From Megalopta genalis (Eukaryota > Arthropoda > Insecta > Hymenoptera > Halictidae), in NCBI RefSeq assembly GCF_051020955.1, contig NC_135015.1:9187616-9251615 (forward strand): DNA of 64,000 nucleotides, in the 5' to 3' direction. Below, in pieces: positions 11,309 to 25,397 of the stretch. Every line of letters begins with the position of its first letter. The stretch's first letter is position 1. The translations under genes and the position numbers were made by a program. A model generated the notes under the pieces. It had not been told where the DNA came from. It saw nothing but the letters and a program-made list of their open reading frames with translations, and did no database searches.

Positions 11309-13540
11309 TTGATGTAGTTTTCAAGTGTGAGTAAATTATTCCGCTTATGGATGACGCGGCACGTAAAGCATAAGCAGATATTCTGATTTAGGGTGTGACT
11401 AGGCCTTCATTAGAATTTTATTAAAGAAATCAGGAAACTATTGATACTAGAAGAGAGATACTTAAACACAGCTGTTCGGACAATTCGAAATGAATAAATG
11501 TGGTGTCCTATTCATTGGTACGAATGTGACGATGGTTTGAACAAGATCAGATAAGATATCTCTTTGTCTATAAAAAAAATGACAACACTTTGGAGTTTTA
11601 CACAGAAACGGATTATTAAATATGATCAGAATTGGGCAAATTTTATTAGGAATGAAGATAAAAAATAAGTGTACGAAATAATTAATTTCGAATCGTTATT
11701 TTCAATATTGTTATTTGAAAATAATAATAATATCGAGTCATTTGAAATAATAGCCACTTCAAATAATAAATTGTTTCGTTACTTTTTTGTTTCAAATATA
11801 ACGAGAGAAATAATCGTCGGCATAATATGCAACAAACAGATTTTATCTTTTGGAAACTTTTACGACAATTCGAATAATCGTTTAACATTGTCAGATCGGT
11901 TCTTTCATCTTGCAGAGATGCGAATGAGGATCAGAACACCTATCCAAGAAAAATTTCACAATTATCTCAAATAATCATCTCAAACCATTAATTTCATTCA
12001 AATAACACATGTTATTTCAAATAATATTTCAAACAATGTCATTTCAAAAGTTATCGCTTGCTCTCTAGAATTTCGAGGTAGCTGGACGAATTAAATAATA
12101 AGTACTGAAAAATTTCAAATCGACCATTAGATTACGACATCTGCAACACTGCACATCGACTGCATAGAAAACATGTCGACAGTTTGGAATCGTCTTGTTA
12201 AAGCAGCTTCAAGTGCAGAGCGTTGGAATACACGTCGAAAGCCGATTCATGCGCTCGTGCACTTTTACGATAAGTACACGGTGGCTTGCGCTATCTTCAC
12301 GGAGGGTAGTTCCACAACCGCGAGTTTCGATCAAAACGGAAGCGTCGGGGCATGATTACACGCATCGCCTGCGAATAGTTGGTCAGAACTGGGTGGCCGA
12401 GCTAAGGCGGTCCTTTGTTGTCCGCGTCCACCTCGTGGTTTCTATAAGGTCTCAAAAGAAGCGGAGGCCCGGAGCACTTCGCGTAACCTCGATGGCACTG
12501 GAGATGTTATCAGGTCGACCTGGCAATGTTTACCCGCAAGCGGACTAAGGACGACGCGGTGCCTAGACCCTTTCACCGAGACTATCAGCCATTTGCATCG
12601 CGGCCGTAACAAGAACTTTTTTCCCTCGACAGGGTCCACGCACCCAGTCATTGACGCTGACTGATACGTTTTCACCTCCCCTTATCGAGTGATATCTAGA
12701 GCCACGAAAGCCCTGCGCGCGGCGAGCCGTGGCGCGACGAGGCTCGTTTTTGTCCGAGCAGGACCACAGGAGTAAAAACGGCCGTGTGAATGGTCACCGT
12801 GCCACTCCGTTAGCCGCGGAATTTCAAACCGCGAGCCATTGAATAATATTTAATATTCATCAAGACGTGAAATGAAATGAATATGCAGCGGCCTGAACTG
12901 GCTGGGAAATGGGGAGGATATTACGGTTGGAAAAATAGCAGGTGTATCGGGGTCACGGAGGCTCCGTTGCGCCGCGCCGTTACGACTTAAAGATAAATCC
13001 CCAACCCTTTGCCGGGGCGAGCGTGCCTCTGAGGCGTGCAGAAACGTCGAGCAGTCTCCTCTTTGTCCAAACACTTTTTCCCGCGGCCCGACCGTGTCGT
13101 TCCGCGCGCTCACTGTCAAATAGCGCGCGTGCACACGGCCGCGTCCTCCGCCGCGCCTCTTACCATTTTTCCCCTCCCGCTTTTCATTCCGAAGCTATTT
13201 CATTACACACGGTACGTGTCCTAATGAACAAGAAATGAAAACCCCCGGCTCGCGTTGATTGCGGAAAGGGCGAAGAAACCTGTACTAGCTCATTGAAACG
13301 GGACTCGTTCGCGCATTTTTAATAGAAGCTAGATCAGCCGCCCAGACAAATGCAGAGACGGAGCGTGCGAATGAGACCAAAGTCCCCGCGATTCAGGCCC
13401 GTAATTACTGGATTTCATCCTCCGTCGGCAACCTTGGTTTTTACGTGCCCAGGCGAAATTTTCACCTTTGAATATCGTCGAAAGGAAAGGTTCCGGCTAC
13501 CTGGTTCCCCTACCCGAAAAACATAATCATCAATTGCGAA
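11309..13540. other. Spacer with GC-rich island at about 12170-13500
   Basis: AT-rich to about 12110, then GC-rich. Frames of 60-117 codons on both strands are unremarkable. No transposon ends, RNA genes or splice-supported exons were found. Confidence 0.5.
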
Positions 13541-13544
13541 TTAA

Positions 13545-13763
13545 AACTTGATTTACGGGTCACTGAAATCAGCTGTTTTATATTAGTTGATAAAAGTCAC
13601 AATAAGACGTTTATACTGATTTTAAACGAGTGTTATTGTAATATTTGTTGCAAGTAACGCATATATCGAATAAGCAACTCGTAAAATGTCTCTTTAGAAT
13701 CTGAATAATCGTAAATGAAAAAATTAGTGATCCCTCATTTTGACGGGTTCCGTAAACCTTGTA
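13545..13763. mobile_element. piggyBac-like MITE, 219 bp, 215-bp family, copy 1
   Basis: Flanked by TTAA on both sides (13541-13544 and 13764-13767). The ends are related to TTAA-CACTAGATTTACGGA. The right part, including TTAGTGATCC, CATTTTGACGG and TTCCGTAAA, matches the element at 51117-51332, and the central ATGTTATTGTAATATTTGT-type segment is also shared. A CCCTCATTTTGACGGG imperfect palindrome sits just inside the right end (13732-13747). No coding capacity. Confidence 0.85.
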
Positions 13764-13767
13764 TTAA

Positions 13768-16700
13768 AGTAGAAATTTCAACGAGTATTGCAGAATTTTT
13801 TCAAATTAGAGCCTAGAACAATAAAAAAAATTAAGCCAGGGCTTAAAAGACCCAGGTTGCCGGCAGCGTTAGTAAAAAAAATACCTCGACGGTAGAGGGT
13901 TAATGCGCGCGAAACACGTCTCGCCGAAAACGTGCTTTTCTTGAACTCGGCCTGATCCTCGACACTGTTAGGGCTGAAATATGTACACCATGTTGTTCAC
14001 GGTCTGGTCTCGGTCCCGGAAAATCTTATCGTGTTCCCATTGCCGTGCTGGTATCGTGCCCTTCTCGTTCCGAACAAATACAGCACATAAGAATTATATA
14101 ATAAAAATTATTAATATAATTTTTAATCATATATAATTAAAATTAAAGATAAAATATCATTTAATTTTTTCCAAGAATTAATTGTTATGATTATTCTTTC
14201 AGATGAAGATAAGGAGAGCGTATCAAGTTGCAAATGAAAGATTCTGAGGAAGAGAAACATGCTTCAAAATATTAAATTCGCTGTGAAAATATTCTTTGGA
14301 TTTGCTCGGCTGGCATAATTGCGAATACTGCGGCACGGAGTCACGAAAAAATATTTGACCGGACCAGGACCGGCCCGTGAACGACACGACAGTGTGTTTC
14401 ATCCCTTAAATCGTCGCTGAGACTGTCGTCGGCAGACAGAACGTCGCTGACACACTTCCCCTAATAAATTCCAAGGCTTACACGGTGGTTGTACGATACA
14501 GAGCGTTCGCGATAGTACGGCTTTCCGAGCGCCCTTATTACCGACCTAAAATCTCGACCGCCCCTTCCGCCATTACAGCCGCTGTCCTACCGCTGCGATA
14601 TTGCTGTTCGTGGCTCTCTCCGCCTCGTTTCTTTCCCAGTTGCCGAGCACTCGGGGTTCGACTACTCCGATCTGTCCGCCGGTTTACGGTTCCATTTCGA
14701 AAAAAGGACACCAGCTTACGGCGCGGCAGAGAGCTGCCTCCAGGTGTTCTCGCGTCGGGCGCGCAATAAAGAGAACGTGATGGGTTACACTCGGCGCGAG
14801 GCCGGCTGGAATTACGCGTAGCGGTTTGTCGCGGCCGTGTAACCGGTTGAAGGAGAATTAATTACATCGCGTGATGATCGAAATCTCCGGGCGACCGTGT
14901 TATTATTTATTCGCCGGGCCGGCAGCCGGTGCAGCCTTATCTGCCGGACGCGCGATACCGAAATCCGCGATAATTGCGAGTTCCTTGGGGTGTCGCGGGG
15001 GTAGCCGAGCATCGAGGGCCTGGAATGGGTGAAAGGGGGATGGAGAAAGTTGGCTTTCTTACATGGGAGTCAAACAAATAAATGTTCTGACGGCCGAACA
15101 TAAAACTCATAATATATGAGATAGAGGAAATACCAGCGATCTCTCACGTGAATCCTCACGTACTACTCCCATACATCATCCCCCGACCACCGGCCAAGAC
15201 CCTCTCGGTCCTCCACAAACTCAACAACTTTTCCAACACCGTTTCCATTTACATGTACACGCGGTTCCGTCGGGTCGATGCGCGTTGCATTTCATATTCG
15301 AACACACGGTCGCCGGATACGACGGGTTTTTATGCCGGCGAGAACGTTCTCGCAGAGGCATCCCTTAAAACCTCATAATTCTTAATTTGCCTTTCGAACG
15401 ACGGCCGGAATACCGGCTGATTTCAAATGGGATTCGCTCCTCGCGCCTACGTAATGCCGGAAACGAGATCCTTTCGCGAGATTTATAAGCGGATCCGTTT
15501 CTTTCTTTCGCATTATTAAATTGCATTAATCCGTTGCAGCGACGATTTAAGGGATGAGTGCACGCGGTATTATTGAAGCGTGCATTAGTGTATTACAGAT
15601 TCATGTTGTCAATATGGATTGAACGGAATGTATGATATCGGAATCAAAATTATTCATCGGTTGAGCATCCGAAGACAAATGTTTTTACTTGAATGGTGTC
15701 TAACATGTTGCATCGACGATCATTCAATTCTGTATTTTGTGGTGGAACATGAAGAATGCGATGCTTCAAATACGTCGATCTCTTGCCTGATTCAAATATA
15801 TTTAATTATACGTGTCATCTAGGTTGTCAATATTAATTTCTTCTAACGAAAGCCATGTTCTTTCAACCTTCTTTACAGATTTTTTAGACGCTCCTTTTTG
15901 AAAGTGCCTATTTTAATTTCTTTCCTAAATAGAATTTTGTGAGATTGCATGTAGATTTCATCACAGAAAATAATTGCTTCTACTTCTGACAAGCTTTCGC
16001 TTTTAAGCTGTTTCAACTTAGAAGCATTCCAACTTTAATTATTACTACGATAACGTAAGCATTTTCTTGCAATTTCAAAGTTTGTAATTATCATTCATAT
16101 TCCAAGCTTCCCAGTCTATTAATTATATGTATATTGTTTTCTCGCTATTGCATGTGATGCAATATACAATACTATAATAGTCTCGAAATTTCAGGACGCA
16201 TATTTTATGTTCTACGTTGCCTGAATATTTACACATGCAAATTGTTATATACGCGTGCACTCACATGCATAAATAATTTCTCAGCTAAAAGGGCACTTCT
16301 GTACTGCAAACTATGTATGCACATTAAAGCACGAACTGTTCAACTTTCTTCTGTAAATATCCGAAATCTATCACTTTTCAAATTGGCAGAGAAGAATAGA
16401 TAACATTTGCTTTAGCCATTAACGTTTGTCCACTTTTGCATTTTTATTCATTCACTAATTTTAACTTTGAACACTCATTCGCACCATAATTGCGCATGTA
16501 GCCGCGTACTCGAGCTTCCTTGAAATAAGATCTTTTGCGTTACACTCCTCCAGGGAAAATTAAAGAGTTAGTCAGAAGGTTCTGTCGAGCGTAAATATCT
16601 TCCAAGTCGTTTATTTAATTAACAAGACAAACTTAATAGTAAATTAAATGGAAGGAAGTCTGCGTATTTCGTTTGTTTACCTAAAAAATGTCGGCCAGAA

Positions 16701-18981
16701 ATAGAGCATTTACAGTCTGACTTTACAAAGGAATCAGAAACAACGATTAATAAGAAGATGAAGATATGCTCACATGTTCTATCAAATAAATCTCAGAGAT
16801 AAGTTTCCAAATATCGTACAATGCCTCACAATTTTAAATAATTACAATAATTACTACTAATAATTACAATAAAATTACACATAAATATGTGCATCAGCAG
16901 CAAACGTGTAAAGAATTTCATTAGAGAACATTAACATGTGCGACGGTTCCTGTTTTATTTTATGGATGAAGAACTTCAAATGCATTTTATGATTTGTAAA
17001 GAATTCATAGCTTCCCTTTGACGACATTTCTATCACATTTTATTCGAGAACACGGTATATTTAATACGATAGATAAAATGAATATAACTATATATAAGCT
17101 AGTGACGCTGTTAGCGAACGTGTTAGATGCGTTACTTATTCTTAACGGCTTATTTCTGCAAAAAAAGGAAGATGAACAAGATTAGCAATCCATTTATGAG
17201 TCCTCAATTTCCCAAAATCTTTTAATTTTCCTCTCGACCGACCCAGATCCGAATATTTAGTCCGTTTTCCTCGGGAAGCTTCCCGGCTCCCGATTTTATT
17301 TATTATAGTTTTACGAACGCCCCATTCTCCGGAGATTTTCCTTAAAATCCAGCACCTCTTTATATCCCGAGTCCCGCGGGAGAATTCTTTCACTCGGCCG
17401 GAGTACAACGCTGTAGCAATCCTGCTGCGTATTCCCAGACCATTTTCCCTCGCGAGGAAAAGCGATCGCGTTGCCCGTCCGCTATTAAAGAGCAGTCTGA
17501 AGATTCCCCAGTTATGTCAGTCGTATTCCGGAAGCCCCGCGCGGTTCCTGTCGATCATTAATTTGAACCACGGGCGTGCCTTTCAGGAAATCGAACGAAT
17601 TCCGCTGACGAATGTTGGCCGCGCGTCGCGTGTCAAAATGTATCGCGGCCATGGATGAATTTTTCATTCGCCCCAACTTTAATATGCCGCGTCTCGGCCG
17701 TGTTCGCCGTATGAAAAAAATGTTTCCGGTCGCTTGTAAAACCACCCCGATCCCGGATTTTATGATAGCGTAAAGTCAAGTCCGGCTTCGGGACGCGGTG
17801 AAAGATCTGCGTCCGTGTGCTTGGCTTATCTGCGCCATAAACCGCCATTCAATCGATACGATCGAACGGCTTACGCTTTACACTCGCGAAATAATTGGGA
17901 ATTACCCGCTCATCCCCCAGGCTGCCCGCTTCAATCGCTGTTCCGGTCCAATTGGGGTTGAGGAAAAAGAGTCGATTCTCTTCAGCCGAACCGCGGCTCC
18001 GATCATCGCGTCAAAATTACTTGGATTTTTCCAGTACTTTGCAGGGAATGAGCTTCCAATGATAAAATAATTGAAACTGAAGGCACGATGGAATGAAAGC
18101 TCGTGACATTGTTCGCGAAATCACACGTGGCCTCGTACATGCTCTACGTTCATTTAATTATGGAATACGATTACACTAGCGGCCCGTCATTTCTGCACTC
18201 GTCACTTTTATACGCCCATGATTTCCGCGAAATACAGCCTGGCTAGTTTACGAATGAACTTCTCCCAACCCACATTCCTTTTTATTTAGCGAACAACAAT
18301 ATACCACGTGTGATAAGTAAAATGGCCTCTAAACGCAAAATACATGACACCTACTGAAAGAGGGATAGGAAGGATTTTCAAGGAACCGATCATATTTCAA
18401 GCTAGGCGTATACAATGCGATGATTTGTTGTACAGAAAATATCATTTTTTAAATTTTATTCGACAAGCATCGTGTAAACAGAAATATATCGACATCAATT
18501 TCTTTTAGAATAATGAAAAACTTTGCAATAGCTGTTTGCTGAAATTTATGTAGCGTAAGAAACTGTACTAATTAATTTCTGAGAAGTATCTTAATTGTTG
18601 CTGAAAATTCTAATAAAATTATCCTGAGACGTGACGAATGTTTTTATGCGTTCTCTAAGCTTGAATAAGTCTTCCTGAACATTTCTGAAATTCTGATATT
18701 AAATCCCACGTTATAAACATTTCTGAAAAATGATCGTTCTTTCTACTTATTTCTAGAATTTTAGCGCCGTTACAAACGATATCATACATACGTCTCATTA
18801 ATGATCGTTCTTTCTATTTGCCTGTCAGAATCCTGTCATTTTTTAAAAGTTCAATGATTTTAACAGTGAATTTGCAATCATCTTAGATTAATGCTAAGCT
18901 AACAATTTAGGAAAATATACAAAATTTTAATCTTGAACTAGTTTGAAGTTACTATTGGAAAGGAATCACGAGAAAGTAATT
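13768..18981. other. Long non-coding stretch
   Basis: GC-richer sections lie at about 13900-15560 and 17130-18250, separated by AT-rich DNA. At 13847-13904 a segment ending in ACGGTAGAGGG and TTAA looks like one end of another TTAA element, whose partner end was not found. Frames up to 94 codons on either strand carry no recognisable domain. Nothing else could be supported. Confidence 0.5.
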
Positions 18982-19085
18982 AACTAGAAATATTCTATAA
19001 AGTAAGGAATTAGAAATATTCTATAAAATAATAAATTAAAAATATTCCATAAAGTAATGAAGTTCAAATATTCTATAAAAAAATC
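18982..19085. repeat. Tandem repeat, four 26-bp units
   Basis: Four exact-length 26-bp units start at 18982, 19008, 19034 and 19060. The consensus is close to AAYTAGAAATATTCTATAAA followed by a variable six bases. A partial fifth unit begins at 19086. Units have diverged by several bases each, so the array is not recent. Confidence 0.88.
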
Positions 19086-19089
19086 AACT

Positions 19090-22000
19090 AGAAGTATTGA
19101 AGTCAATATTAAGAATTTATATTTTCTTAAATTAAATATTGCTTGCCTATTAAAGTCAATTAAGCCCAGATGTAAAGACTGATAATATACAAACCATCTC
19201 TGTATATAATAAAATAGAGAGCAAAAAATTGGGGAACTATTAATCCTGGATCGGGTTGTTTGAAATTGTTCAATCTGATATCATAATAGAAATACGTTAT
19301 TATTGATTGTGTAATTTGGCAATTTCTAGTTTTCATACGCTCGCCACATGTTAGGTGCGGTGGTAATTATATATTACTTGTTAGTAATTAGATGTTAATA
19401 AACAACAAACAGCTCTACTGTTCAATTAGCGTGATTGAATGATGTTGAAAAATATTGACATAAACAGATACATCTCCTAAACATTAATACACTGTGTAAA
19501 GTGTAGATTTATCATTATTATATAAATTACAATATTCATGTCAAGTCGTATGTACTTAAAACAAAATTAAAAAAAATAAAATCAAAAGAAAGTGGAGAGT
19601 GCATTTCAATAACGTTGCAATTGCATTTAACCCATCAAAAGGTAGATACTCATGATACAACAATTTGGCAAGGTTAAATAAATCATCAATGATTGCTGCC
19701 TGGTCGTATCGCTGTTCACATAATAAAATGTATGTAATCACTCATTCGATGGTAAATGTATACGATTTTTTTTGCATAACGTTAACTGATAGAACTTCTA
19801 CATACAATCTAGAAACAGATACACACACATAAATCCACCACATCGCCGATACAACATAAAAAGTAGCAGAATATTACCTCCGGTTCCCCGAACACCCGAT
19901 CCATCGATCACGTTCCCAGCATTTCATCGCAGTCGAATAGCAGACATAACCGTCTATATGCAAACAGTTAGACTAAAACGATACGAATGTATATCCGAAA
20001 CCTATACAGAATAAAAGAGGAAGGAAAAAAGGGAGACTCCCAAAGTAAGACGTTCCGATACGACCCACTTCTAGTGGCACAGTATTCCGGGTTCATCGAT
20101 AAGGCCGGGTTCAAATATTCCAATATATCCTGTACATCAAACTGTTCAAAATTTTATGCGCCCCTATCCCGGGGCAAAGAGAAGAGAAGCGCGGCGCGCT
20201 TTTTCCTCGGCTTGGGGTTACGCGGCCGCCTTAAGAATAGAGGCATCGGACACGGGTGCACTCGGGGTACGGGAAGAAATCGGACGAAAGAGCAAAGGCG
20301 AATTCGGAGAAGACATGCATAATGGATCGACGTTGCATGTCGACGCGATTCCCGGTGCTCGATCGTATAAAAATGTCAGTAGCTTCGCCGCACCCCGTCC
20401 CGTTCCGGTTTCGGCCCGACCCAGCCCGCCACAGCCCGACTCAGCCTGTCCCAGCCCGGCATGGCCCGGCTCGGCTCGTTTCTTCTGCCGAAGTCAAAAA
20501 CATACGACGCCCAGATCCGACGCCAAGGTGTTTTCCGTTCCGTTCCGTTCTGAATAATTTTAAATCCTAGCTGCGATAGCGACACTCTGCAAGTTTCGGG
20601 CCGCGAGTACCGATACGACGAGACTTTCTAGACCTCCCACTCGAAAAATACTCCCATTGCTCATTGAACAGAGACAGCAGGGGGGGTGTTCAACTTCCGC
20701 CACGTCGCGGACGATAATGCCCCGGTTTTCCAGTAAATCAGTTTATCGCGTTGACCCGGATACTTAGCTATTCCTTCGGGCTGTAATTCACCCGGGCCGA
20801 GGACTGAGCTGCCTTCGTATCGTGATTTCGGCCATTCCAGCCATTTAACTTCTGCGCTTAGCGTTAAATTAATCATTATCGCAGCTACGGACGCTGAGTA
20901 ATTGGGCAGTCGCGACAATTCGCGTCCCTTAACTATCCAGCGTTATAATACCGCTGACATTGCTACCTTCGATTGATTTTCATCTTCGTCGTTGATCCCT
21001 GTGCGCATAACCTTTAATACATCCGTCGCTTTGGATCCGGTTAATTAACGCTAAATCTACCGTGACGCGTCATATTGACCAGGGTCTGCTCGAAACGAAA
21101 ATAAATTAGTCAACCCGATTAGCTGCTGCGAACAGAACTGGCGAATCATATCAATATCCGCGAATCAAGCAAAATTTTCTGCCGGCTTAAAATTTCTGCG
21201 AATAGACAAAGGATCGAGCCTCGTGACTTCGTCACTTCGAGCTCGCTGCGAGGAATCTATCGAACACTCGAGATCCCCTCAAGACAATGAAGCAATTGTG
21301 AATCTGACGTCTTCGGGTAATTCTGATCCGGGTGCAGCCTGAGACGCTTCAATCGGGATCAATCGGTGCGGATCGGGATTCCTGATGCTCGGGTCACTCG
21401 GTCACGATTCCATTCATGTGCCAAGTCTCACGTAACTAGTGATGACGTTCGTTGTATACACGCGGATAAATCAACGAGGACGTAATCAAGTAAACCACGG
21501 GCAATGGACACGCTGTCGAATTCTGGCATCGCGCCTATTCTCCGATGGCAGCTGCCTAGGACGCGTGCGATGAACATCACCATTCAAAGAGATTGATCCC
21601 CCGTTTGGGGGGTCGCTCCGTACCCTGCACGCTCAATCCCGAAATCGCGGTCGCTTTGATTCTGTTTCCTCGAATTCAATTGTGCATTTCAATATTATCG
21701 TCCCGGCAGTGACGACCGCCGATCCAATCTTATTAATGAACTTCGCAAACGAGTATGTGTTCTTTGAACCGTTTCTTCACCCTTGTCAGTCCTCCATTCA
21801 TTCATCATATTTAATTGTTCATTGTTTCATTTAGATGAAAAGCTAGAAATATTTTTTCCAGAAATTGAAGTATTCATACTGATAAATCGAGCCTGTCTGA
21901 AATGTAGGATTTATATCGATTCATTAGCATTGATTCGAAAACTTCTCTGCCGGCAATTATATCCTCGATCTGCCCAATCTTCTTGATGGATATGTACCAT

Positions 22001-25000
22001 TATTTTCTACTTTAGAAGAGGCAGCTCCAACATTTCGTTTCGACACGTTGGAACAATAACAACAGACGTCTGAAATAACACTTTTAGTTTGTCGATCGTG
22101 TAAATTACTCGAAGCTGGAGCTACTATCAAATTGAAAAAAAAGAAAATGTTTAAATTTACTTTAGAAAGCGAAGTTTAGCAATGTTTACTACTGTCATGA
22201 AAGGATGCGACTGAAACTGATTTATTAAGGAGCGAGCGAGATCAGATATAAAATAACGGAAGATATACGAGCAAGTCACGATCAATTAAATTAGAGAAGA
22301 TTATGATCTTTTGAGTTTCCTACCATAACTTCGGGAGCTGGTTCAACCTCGCGCGCGGATGTGGATGCTCGGAAATTCATCTATCGAGCCCGCGCGCGGG
22401 ACAAAGTTTCCAAGTAAAATTTGTATAATAATAAAGATAGAGCAAAGCGCTGATTGACGAAGCTGAATGTGCAAATACACCTTGCGAACCGTGTAAGCCA
22501 GAGACGACAGTTCGGTAGCTGCGTTCCCGGTCTCGGGGTTCCAGTTTCCGACTGCTCGGTCGAATAGTTTTCATTGCATCGCATCCAGCTATAGGATAGC
22601 TACGATTCTTGCTGGGTACACACTTTTGTAACTCGAATCGCGAATATCGCCGGCAATCCCCGGCAGTCTTCGTCCGTACTTCGGGCAGCGGGACTTCGGA
22701 AAGTTCTTCCCGAGTTTTGTCTATCACGAGCGATCCGATCGGGCCAATCTGCTCGGAGCCTAGACACGCGAGACGTCTCCTACTACTTGGGAACGCAATG
22801 TGTTAGCTCCGGTTCCTTCGATTTCCGAGAGCCTTCGAAGCTTCGGCACATACTTGCCGCGAGTTTTTGTCGAGTTCTTTATCAAAGAACGTTCTTCATA
22901 GCGTTGGCCAACTTACTCCGGAAATGAAGCAGGATCGTGGATAGCGCAAATGTTTTGTACACTCGTATCGTCTTTACGTTTCGTCTCTCTATCAACTTTC
23001 TATGAAGATATATAGCAGAATTCCGATAATGCGGCATACTCGGGACTATGGTAATGCCGGAAAATCAAATATGTCAGATAATTAGGCTATATTTACATAT
23101 GAAGCGATAAAAACGAGAAATTTGATTTAAATAACAACCATGGATAATGTAGTAATGCAATTTATTAATAAAATATAGGATATATAGATAAATATATGAA
23201 ATATATAAGATATGATGCAGTTAGAAGGCAATTTGAGTACTACACGATGACTTTTTAAACAATGTCCGTATATCAACTTGTTTCATAATTTTTGATCTTT
23301 CATTAGAAAATTCATTTCGAAGAATATGTAGCTTCATTGTTTTCATAATATTATACTCAGCAAATGATATTTTATTCCAGCCTCGTGCCAACTGATATTA
23401 GTTATGTTATCATCATCTTCATCATTGTCTATATTTCCTAACGCCTGCGGGTTTATTGCACATTTAATAAAAAATAGTTGGAGCAAATATGCCGGTTGAT
23501 CGGACGTTCCAGAACTCTACTGTTGCAGAATACATTATTGTAGTATGTGTGGAATTCTTTTGCGTAGAACGTGTGCATGCAAACGTTCATTGTGCAATGA
23601 ACGAGATGAAAGCGAGTTGATTGGCAACCATCGCGACGTTAACAACATTGCATTAAAATAATTTCTCCACTTTATAAATTCTCACCTTATTAAATACAAA
23701 GCATTATTTCTATGAAATATTAAACGAACTTAATAAAGAAGTATTAATAAGTTCCTAAACACTTTAATATTTATTAATACTAGATCGTCAAAATTTCAAT
23801 TTTGAAAACGATACATCGATACCCTTGAATTATAATATTCTGAATTATAATTTTCTGTTCTCGTCCACTACTCTTTGTCATAATTACATACAATCTAGTT
23901 ACAGTTGTAAACGATATACGTCTGATATTTTTCGTTTCTTCCATTATGGTATCCTTCCATTAGCTAAAACAATTACCTTGAAGACTCGGTTAAAAAAAGA
24001 ACGTAGGAAAGTTAAGATACAAATATATAGTAAAAATATAGTAAATACAGTAGAAATACTCGAGGTCCATCAACATCGATGAAGAGTCACTGACGTGATT
24101 AACCAGCCAACGTTGCCAGTTTAATTTGCTAATTCCCTGAATCAATTCCCCTACTCTTGACCACCCCCCAAAAACAACAAATGCCGGGTGCGTGTCAGAG
24201 GAGAAGTCGCTGGGCAAAGGCTCGAGTCATTAAGAAGCATGTCGACGGGTGTCTCGCGCCGCGCCGAATGCGCTAATCATCTGTATTCCGTTTCCACGCG
24301 GCTCAACGCGTATCGCAACGGCGGGTGTTCTTTTGTTCGAGTCGCACAAAAGTGTCTGGTGGTTCCTTTCGGTAACTAAGAGATAAACAGTGGCGGGGAT
24401 GAGCGAGTCGCAAAGGCGAGACACATAGCCGGCGCATCAGTCGCGCTATTATGCGCCTACTTTGACAACATCTCGACGACAAACAATGCCTGTCTGCGAG
24501 TGTGTCTCCTACGTCTCTCAGCCTCCATCCGCTCTTTTTCAACGCCGGTTCGGCGCATCCCGGCTCTTCAACGCCGTGACGACCGAGCAGCCACGTGTCT
24601 CGTGATTTTGCCCGGGGAGCATGTCTCTTTCGCATATTAGCGAAGTTCGCCTAAAGTTCCGAGCCCCACGTCCGGCGTCGTCTTCGTGACTACAGACAGC
24701 CGAAGACAGGGCTCGGCTGCTGGTGCAACGAGACGACCGAGCTAGTCGCGAGGGAGCAACGCCGGAATACGGTTACCCGCTACCATACAAAGCGCGTCGA
24801 AACCACAACCGGCGGTCGAAGGCAGTCGATTCTCCCGAGAAACGAGTTAATTCGTCCGACCGGCTGAACGAGGTACGCGCGTTTATTGGAACCTGTTCGA
24901 CGGCAGGCTTGCGGGAGTAATTTCGCATGCAGCACCCTCCTTCCACTTCCGCATCCTATTTCGCTTCTCGCAGCCTCCCGCAGACCAGACGTTTTGTAAT

Positions 25001-25234
25001 TCCACGGCGGAATCAGCTTTTTAAACCTAGCACGCTTTCAGAACTTACCCGGGAACAAAGTGCAACGATTATCCGTTTTGCGCGATTAGCTCCGGTCGCA
25101 TCGGCTGTGAACTTTTTCTGTTCCCGGAATTGGAACGTCAAGTATACTGATGCTGGGTATCTCGTCTTTATGCTGATCTCGATTTTCGCATTTCGGATGG
25201 AAATCAGGTAGAGAGAAATGTAACTTTGTTAAAG
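19090..25234. other. Long non-coding stretch with GC-rich islands
   Basis: AT-rich to 19860, GC-rich at 19860-21720, mixed to 22300, GC-rich at 22300-22950, AT-rich at 22980-24070, and GC-rich again at 24080-25200. At about 20400-20480 there are degenerate 10-bp repeats built on CAGCCCG. A small hairpin, GATCCCCC-GTTT-GGGGGGTC, lies near 21594-21614. Frames up to 133 codons on both strands are unsupported. Confidence 0.5.
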
Positions 25235-25235
25235 G

Positions 25236-25393
25236 TAAATCTAAAACTTACTGGTGTTTCTGGCTTTACAAGAACGTAATTAATTACAGAAATGTGATCA
25301 ATTATTTCCTACGAGAGACTCTTTATAATTCCAACAAATTTAACATGAATAATATGAAACCGGTCATTTTGATCATCGCAGTAGGTTTAGGGT
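25236..25393 (-). mobile_element. piggyBac-like MITE, 215-bp family, shortened copy
   Basis: Read on the minus strand, the end at 25393 begins CCCTAAACCTACTG and continues to GATCAAAATGACCGGTTTC. Over about 72 bases it aligns without gaps to the start of the element at 42360. The shared core is TCAAAATGAC followed by YGRTTTC, and both copies have ATTATAAA at the same distance. The flank GTAA replaces TTAA. The other end is unclear, and a related TCTAAAACTTACTGG lies near 25236. The right-hand end is well supported and the left boundary is a guess. Confidence 0.6.
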
Positions 25394-25397
25394 TACG

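Noticed and set aside
21594..21614. GATCCCCC-GTTT-GGGGGGTC hairpin as an RNA structure
   Set aside because: Too short, and without context for a terminator or structured RNA in a eukaryote.
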